Shown here one piece after another: positions 57,202 to 64,000 of a DNA stretch of 64,000 nucleotides. This stretch comes from Pararge aegeria (taxonomy: Eukaryota; Arthropoda; Insecta; Lepidoptera; Nymphalidae), in NCBI RefSeq assembly GCF_905163445.1, contig NC_053182.1, positions 5,332,001 to 5,396,000 of the forward strand. Direction: 5' to 3'. Made by a program: the position numbers and the translations under genes. The notes under the pieces are model-generated. The model searched no databases. It was given only the letters and a program-made list of their open reading frames with translations, and was not told the origin of the DNA. How positions within the stretch are numbered: the stretch's first letter is position 1; each line of letters begins with the position of its first letter.

Positions 57202-57236
57202 GGTTACAGGAGCGGGGATCGCTCCCCGCTGTAACC
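57202..57236. repeat. GC-rich hairpin with a bulge
   Basis: GGTTAC and AGCGGGG pair with CCCCGCT and GTAACC (13 bp in all) around a 6-nt loop, with a 3-nt bulge on the left arm. It stands out from AT-rich surroundings and lies between a MITE and a Helitron remnant. Confidence 0.8.
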
Positions 57237-57329
57237 TTGGTTTTCGTCACGTAGCCCATATCTCTATCGATCTATATCCGAACTCGCGCCGATTTTGTTT
57301 TTATCCTTCTGTCTGCAAAAATCGATCCT

Positions 57330-57520
57330 CACTTAATATTATAAACGCGAAAGTTTGTTTGTCCTTCCTTCACGCCCTGACTAAGCAACTAATCGACTTG
57401 GTTTTTGACATAGCGTAAGTTGAAAGGACAGAGAGTAATATAGGCTACTTTTTATCGTAGAAAAACAAACGGTTTCCGAGGGATTTGTAAAAAACCATAA
57501 CAAACGCCGGCAATAGCTAG
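57330..57520 (+). mobile_element. Helitron-type remnant with CTAG 3' end
   Basis: It contains aacgcgaaagtttgtttgtc, cttcacgccctgactaagca and gacttggtttttgacat, and ends in CTAG (57517-57520) followed by T, the Helitron 3' terminus. Confidence 0.55.
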
Positions 57521-59093
57521 TTTTTAAATATAATTAATTCTTCTTCTTTGTCGTAACACTCTTGCCGGAGTGGTCGTGGTCAACACGTTGAGACATTGTT
57601 TATGGCAGATATTACTCGCCTCACGATCATTCACCACTTTTCTTTATTTACAGATAATCTGTTACACTCATGCATGGGACAGATTTGATTTTATCGGTCC
57701 ATCGCATGGGTGCCCACCGCGCACTCTTGTACCTGCTACCTCGCTCTGCACAACAAAGCTCTCCGGGAGACGTGTCTGAAGTATTTCAATATGCGGCTGT
57801 GCACTTGTGTCGAAAGACGTTGTTTGATGACGAGTTCTTGAAGAATGGAAATATTGGTGCTAAAATAATTAGTGGGAAGGCATGCAATTAATTGGTTGAA
57901 TCGGAAAGTTTTGGTAAAGACTCTCGGTGATTATAGACAAACCTTTCATTTGCCCTTTCCATGATATGCATTACTTTCTTAAATAACCTGTTTTTTTTTA
58001 TTACCGGGTATTTTCACCACAGAATAATTTCTTTACTTTAACGATGTCAGTAAGGCAAAAGTGAAATTCGTTTATATAGGCCTATGTCACCTATGAATGA
58101 AGTATCAACCCGTTATGTAAATTCCAGTTTTAAAATGTAACCGACCTTGTGGTTTTAACGACTTGGTTCTTCATTGAAATCCCCTGAGCAAACTGTTCAG
58201 TAGTATACTTTGTTAAGTTTAGGGTGATAATTTTGACAGCTCACAGTAGCGATATGCTATTGTATAATCGTAAAAAATAACCTATCCGACTATCGATTAT
58301 TTTTTTCACTTGGAATAGTTAGTTTCATGGAAATGATGTATGGTCAGCTTATAATTTAAGAAACAATATTTATTTTCTTTTTTGATAAAATCACTCTCAT
58401 CTCGATCAACCAATTTACGTGCTAATCATGTGTAATGATTTCTTATTCTAAAACTAAACTAGTTTATTAATTATGTAGTAGTTTTAGCAAATAATTTCTT
58501 GCTAATACGATAATTGCTAATTGGTAACTTTAATATTTCCTAAATTAATCGACGTACTTATTTATTTTATATCAGAACCAATTACGATAGTCTAGTTGTT
58601 CTTTAAGCGTGACATTTACTAATTGGGCGGTACCTTCAATGAAGTACGGCATTATCTTTATTATTTTTACCCGGAAAAGAATACGAAATTTTATGGGCGT
58701 GCACCTGCCAAAGTTATCATGCTAAATTAGACAAAGCATATTTTTTTTAAATACAATTCTAAAAAAATCTAAGAAATAAGTACATTCAAAATAGACATAT
58801 TTATGTCATTTTGATTCGAACATACAAATATTTACCTACTTGTTAGCTGTGAGGTTATGACATAAACTTAAAACTCAATGAACGGGGTAATAATATAACT
58901 ACGGCTACCATTTTCACGCTTACCATTTCTGTGAGATATGATAGTTATTAAATATCTCGTGGCGCGCAGCTTAGCCTCCTATATCATTTATTGTATTATG
59001 GCTAACATAGTGTTAGCCATACTAGTCTCAGAAGAAGCCCCCACGTAAATAAGTAAGTGGAACCTTCTTATTTAAAACAGGAAGCAGAGATAG

Positions 59094-59380
59094 TTTATTA
59101 GTTAGGACTTGGGCTTCACTTACGCGGGGCAGAGTTCGAATCCCAGAACGCACCTCTCCTTAGTTATGTGCGTTTTAAGAAATTCGAATATCATTTACTT
59201 CAACGGTGAAGGGAAGCATCGTGAGGAAACCTGCATGCCTGAGAGTTCTCCATAATGTTCTCAAAAGCCGTGTGAAGTTGAGAACTTCCGCACTGAGCCA
59301 GCGTGTTGGACTACGGCTTAAACCCTTTACATTGTAGGAGTTGACCCGTGCCCAATAGTAGGCTGGTAATGGGATGATAT
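59094..59380 (+). mobile_element. SINE family B copy (B8), near full length
   Basis: The head is decayed in its first part but keeps a good B box (gagttcgaatccca). It then shows ttatgtgcgttttaag, catcgtgaggaaacctgcat, gcctgagagttctcc and ggactacggc, and ends near ggctggtaatgggatgatat. Confidence 0.82.
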
Positions 59381-59854
59381 GACGATAATAATGAATGCTA
59401 ATAAATACAGCTAAAAAAATAGTTACTGAGATATACTTATTTTATATTACATAATCAAGGTTTGAATTGGTCTTATGTGCTACTTTACTACTGATTTGTA
59501 ATTGACAGACATACTAATACACATATATGGCATACAGTATATGTAAATTGTTGGTGCAAATAAATATATATAAAATAACGCGTTCTCGATTACCTAGCTT
59601 AAAGAACAATTAAAAATACAAAACAGTTTTTTCTATTTTCAAACCGCTTCACAGAGTGTGTTTGTGTGTTCCAAAGGTGAATGCCCTGGCCAGTGCTAGA
59701 TTCAGTTTGCCGGAATGTGTTGCCAAACGCACTGATCGGAACTCGCTTGCCGTGTTTCACTTTCCGGTATTTCGGAGGCTATTTTGATAATAAGGGCCCA
59801 ATTAGACCTTAAGTGAACGACCAACGATGAAAAAAACAGCTGTGCTTATTCAAT

Positions 59855-60030
59855 TTTTATTTCACTACAAGTTAGCCCCCGACTGTAATTTCCACATGTG
59901 GTAAGTGATGATGCCGTCCAAGATGGTAGCAGACAAACCTGGTATGGAAGTTTTATTAAAGGTGTTACAAGTTACCGGCATGAACATTTAGGGAATTAAT
60001 AATTTCTGAATTTTCTCATGTCTGGTTTAT
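59855..60030 (-). mobile_element. SINE family A fragment (A5)
   Basis: On the minus strand it contains gacatgagaaaattcagaaa, accatcttggacggcatcat, cacttaccacatgtggaaat and gggggctaacttgtag, then an A-rich tail. Confidence 0.65.
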
Positions 60031-60564
60031 GTTATGTTGTAGGTACTAGAGATTTTTTTTTTGTTTTATAAATGCTTAGTGGGACTTTTAAAGGAAAGAA
60101 GTTCTTCATGGCGTATATAAGAAGGGTTTAATAGAATAATGAGCATAGACAAAGCAAAATCTTTTAAGACACATTGAGACTATGAGTAAGGTATTATAAA
60201 CGCTCAAAGTTTTCTGGTAGGATTCAACCGTAGGTTAAAAAAAAAAAGAAAATAGGCTATCGACAACAAAGTTCCGCTAAGCATTCCGATACGATGCTGC
60301 GTACAATCTTAGTATGGCGTAGTGGTTAATGTAACAGCCATACCCCTAAAAGGTTTACCCGCCATCATCTATGATTGCATCATCACCGACCAGCAGGCAT
60401 AACTTACCTACTTACTACATTGGTTATGAGCAATACCTATTTGCGAAAAATAAATACCGTCTAACTTAAGTGGGTACCCGAAATGGTGGCGCTATTGCCT
60501 CTGACGTGACGACAAAACTATTACTAGTATATATTATAAATATTCATCAACTCGTAGTCTCGTA

Positions 60565-60718
60565 GTCGGCATGCAGGTTTCCTCACGTTGTTTTCTTTTA
60601 CCGTTGAAACAAGTTATATTTTAATTACTTAAAACCCACATAACTTAGAAAAGCTGGGATTCGAACTCGGCCCCTGGAAAGTGAAGTGGAGCTCCTACCC
60701 AATGCGCTATCACCGCTT
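60565..60718 (-). mobile_element. SINE family B fragment (B9)
   Basis: On the minus strand it keeps the head (aagcggtgatagcgcattgg, box B gagttcgaatccca) and the body up to cgtgaggaaacctgcatgcc. The 3' half is missing. Confidence 0.78.
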
Positions 60719-61929
60719 CTGTATATTACATATACTTAATCAACGGTTTCCTAGTTTAATATATTACCTATATTCATAAGTAATTTTATTTGCCACTTGC
60801 CAGTATAATTCATTCGCTGTGATTGTATTATACAACAGTAAAAAATTAGCCCTGGCCCGTTCATCTTACTATATTTCATTTGATTTCTCTTTATTGAGAC
60901 GACTAGACATTGATATGGCAGAGTCTTTGAGGATAGTCATACAGAGGTTCGATGAAGCAATCTGGACAGACCAAGAACCCAGCCTCAGTAGAAAGGGACC
61001 TACACAGACAGTGGCAGGGGCTTAACCAGGGTAGGGATAAACAGGAATATAACATAAAATTGAAAAAATCTCCTTTTATACAAGGTGTATGCAATTTTTA
61101 GGGTACGCAGTGCATTTGTTCATATATGAAATGCACGCCATTGTACACAGACTCTGTGTTCCTACTGTAGCGACGCTCACTTTCACATTTTATAAATATT
61201 TTTATTTGTTAAATAAAAAATTTAAGGTTAGATCAGAACATGTCAATATAGCCTTGTCATTGAATATTATAGAATGTCGTAATCATCAGAAAATTTATTA
61301 ATAATTTATTAATTACAAAAGTAATAAATAAACAAGTATACGTAGGGATTTTCAAAAAATTTCCAAATTAAAATAATTTTTTAAAACTGTTGAATTTTTA
61401 TTCACTTTGCTAGTCACAATTGAACCGCTTGAAAATATTGAAAATAAATAATCCTAATTGATTATGATATTTGCCACTAGCTGGCGTATAAGTCAAGCAG
61501 CGTGGAGTATATGACATATACTTACGACCAATCCAAATATTATTTATAAATAGCGGAAACTACACAGACGTCTGACGTAAGCGCTACTTTTGTCAGAAAA
61601 AAATCTGAGTTGCTCCCTAACCGTGCCTAAAGAAGTTTTACTTCAAAAAACATTCGTTGTTCCATAAAGCGTTGAACCACTGAGCGTGCATCTTCTTTAT
61701 ACAGTGCTAATATTAACAAACCGGCCTTGACATTTAAAAGTATTATAAACCCAGTCGTGGGTTTTGTTTTTATTCGTTTCCATATTTAGTAAATACAACA
61801 TCTGTTTTCGTTTAAGCACTTGAATACGGTTAACTCAATATTTTAGTAGTCTGATGGATACATTCCATATCACTCTTCAGCTCTGTAACTATATCCATCT
61901 AGAAATTTCGGCGATCCGCCCCTCCGTTG

Positions 61930-62060
61930 CTGCGTGTAAGACAAACTAACAACAGCGAAAGTGTGTTTGTTGTACACTTTCGCATAAAATAATACTGGTT
62001 TGGCCCGCGACTTTGTTCGCATCACACATCGTGGATTTGGTTTCCCGATAAAGAAAGATA
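61930..62060. mobile_element. Helitron-type fragment
   Basis: The gcgaaagtgtgtttgttgta and tggcccgcgactttgttcgc blocks resemble the conserved ends of the Helitron-like elements at 18675 and 27091. Boundaries are unclear. Confidence 0.35.
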
Positions 62061-62400
62061 GAAACGGTAAAGGTAGATACTATGTTACGTAAATCCCCAA
62101 CTTTTTAATTTATGCAATAAAAACGTCGTAAATACGTTGCTATTGGTATAATTATCAAACACATATATAAGTATTTAAACCAATTTTAAATGATTTTTAG
62201 ATGACTACGGATTTCAATTAAGCATGAACAGCATAGTATCCAGCCAAAGAATAATCTTTATTTATTAATAAATGTAATCAATTTTATTTTTAGATAAATA
62301 CCTTATCGTTTTAAATAACTAAAAAGTACGCTTCTATAAACCGAACTAAATAATATTACAAATAAAGTTCGTCACACACAGAAAAAGATTAAAAAAAAAA

Positions 62401-62440
62401 AGAAAAAGATAATTAGGTAACGACCTAATTATCTTTTTCT
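62401..62440. repeat. Perfect 18-bp hairpin
   Basis: AGAAAAAGATAATTAGGT (62401-62418), loop aacg, then its exact reverse complement (62423-62440). A second agaaaaagat-like copy just upstream (62380-62389) suggests slippage or a fold-back insertion. Confidence 0.95.
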
Positions 62441-64000
62441 GTACAGACATTTCTGTCCCAAGTTTATAATAAGTAATTTTATTATAAACTCAACAACGGG
62501 TAGCGGATTTGGAATTTCGCAAATCGTGAAGGATATGATCAGGATAATAACTGGGAAAAACTATTTTAATTATAAAATTGTCATCGGTTCTCGACTTGTG
62601 TGCAAGTTTCAAATCAATTTGACGTTTTGATGAGGGTGAAAATCACGTTCCGAGAATCCGTGAAAAAAGCGCGTCAAAATGAAACTATTTTCGCAAACTA
62701 TTCTCGTGTTTTTAAGTAACACTCAGGTTTTATATTACATAAAATAATAGCGTTTCTTTATACGTAAGTACATTTATTCGTTCTCCGAGGCTTTCATTCA
62801 AAGGGTTAATGTAATTCAAGGTAAGCAAGCGACGAACCTTGAACTCTGATCTTGAAAACAAGTTAACATTAATTATTGTCTTGTTCTTATTTGCATCTAA
62901 TCTTTAGTGAGTAAATAGGTACTACTGTTTCTCCAGACTGCGTTAATTTGGGATTTTTAAAATCCCTTGAGAACCTTTATTTTCCCGGAATAAAATGTAT
63001 CCAGCATGCAAACTATTACTATGCAGAATTTAACCAAGCCATTCATACCCAGGTAATTCTTTTTTTATTTTTTTTTATCCCGAGGGTTACTTTTACCTGT
63101 AGTTTTTCGAGATAAATATGATCCTATGTCCATCTCGGATATTCATTTGAAAAAAAGACAAAATATTTGTTGATTTTCAAATGAAACAACTCTAAATGTT
63201 GATTATGAATTCCTAGACATTTTCTTCTTATGATTTACTTTTAAATAAAGTCTGCTCTTTGGACACAAAGATATTGCGATTTGAACATAGGTAGTGTTTG
63301 TATCCTCTGGCCAGAGGAAGCGAACAGGTTTTACCTTGTTTAGGGAGATATTATATAAGTATATGAACAAATAAAAAAAGACATGAGGATTCGTGAAAAA
63401 ACAGGCGCTTCATAGGTTTCGCACCGAGACGCATGTGTGCCAATTTTTAGCAAGAAGCATCTATAGTTAGCTATAGGCATACATAAGCCGTACCACCTAC
63501 ATAACGGCCATTCTAATAACTGCACGCATAGTTTAGTTACGAGACATTTTATTCACGACGAAAGGACAAAATGTTTATCTTCCCCCATAGTTTTATTCAC
63601 TCTTCGAGCATGTGCGGTGGAAATCGTATCCAAATAATATACGTGTAATACACGGAGGTAAACTTCTCCTTTTCTCTGTCGCCCTTATCCCTTCATCCCT
63701 TGCCAGTGGATATAATGGGAGATAAAAAAAAATCTTATACGTATGCTAGCTGTTAAGCAGCTGATATTGGCCCCTTTCGCAAAATCGCGTTATTTTCGGA
63801 GAGGTGCTTCGGTATCCTAGAAGAATCTGCTCGTTTATTTAAAAATAAAATCATGAAATCACTTTCTGCAACACATCATTTCTAAAATCTGCTATAAGTA
63901 TCTATTTATTTTGATAAAGCAGAAAAATCTTATCTATTTAGATTTCCCTAGATACACGAAATGTATTTAAAAAAGAACTACAGTTGCGTTATTATAACGC

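Larger units (their letters stand above)
52068..64000. other. Region upstream of the first visible ck exon (first intron and/or promoter)
   Basis: No further conserved exon was found. The expected tiny start exon (about 18 nt, phase 0) could lie here or beyond the window. The interval is dominated by interspersed repeats listed separately. Between 57521 and 59090, 60720 and 61900, and 62450 and 64000 I see only AT-rich DNA without recognisable features. Confidence 0.5.

Noticed and set aside
57000..57418. 153-codon plus-strand open frame
   Set aside because: It spans MITE M4, a GC-rich hairpin and a Helitron remnant, has no domain, and is open by chance in less AT-rich DNA.
61100..61150. Short inverted pair gcagtgcatt / aatgcacgccattg
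   Set aside because: It resembles CAGTGGCG MITE ends but is too short and too diverged to assign.

Overview
The window is animal nuclear DNA, almost certainly from a lepidopteran and probably a butterfly. It is AT-rich, the genes are split by short GT-AG introns, and the non-coding part is full of repeat types familiar from Lepidoptera: tRNA-derived SINEs, small Helitrons, hAT-type MITEs and LINE 3' ends. The three genes match insect orthologues closely. There is no CRISPR array, prokaryotic operon or rRNA. The only tRNA-like sequences are SINE heads.

Layout. (1) 1580-5558, minus strand: a complete seven-exon XPG/ERCC5 (fly mus201) nucleotide-excision-repair endonuclease of 1109 aa. (2) 5559-6526: a ~970 bp divergent promoter region shared with the next gene, holding two matches to the CSL/Su(H) binding consensus. 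(3) 6527-13919, plus strand: a complete four-exon Suppressor of Hairless (RBPJ/CSL), 496 aa, the Notch-pathway DNA-binding protein; its introns are packed with SINEs and MITEs. (4) 13920-37795: ~24 kb without a recognisable host gene, containing a nonautonomous hAT element with perfect 8-bp target-site duplications, a Helitron, SINEs, a decayed LINE reverse transcriptase, a 39-bp palindrome, and three CSL-type sites within 143 bp (29797-29939). (5) 37796-52067, minus strand: crinkled (ck, unconventional myosin VIIa), twelve coding exons and 2159 codons, complete except for the first few codons. (6) 52068-64000: non-coding sequence upstream of the first visible ck exon, probably first intron and/or promoter, again repeat-rich.

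How the parts relate. XPG acts in DNA repair, Su(H) in Notch signalling, and ck in actin-based structures such as bristles and hairs. From memory, Su(H) and ck are also close together in the Drosophila Adh region (2L, 35B-C), so this may be an old micro-syntenic block. Exon limits were derived by hand from splice motifs, reading-frame phase and similarity to remembered family sequences. Phases close exactly in all three genes.

Most interesting for follow-up: the CSL-site cluster downstream of Su(H) as a possible counterpart of the fly autoregulatory enhancer; the hAT element with CAAGAC-repeat ends; a hAT-like MITE found at nearly the same position inside two separate SINE copies; and three near-perfect hairpins with 18-20 bp arms and loops of 1-6 nt.
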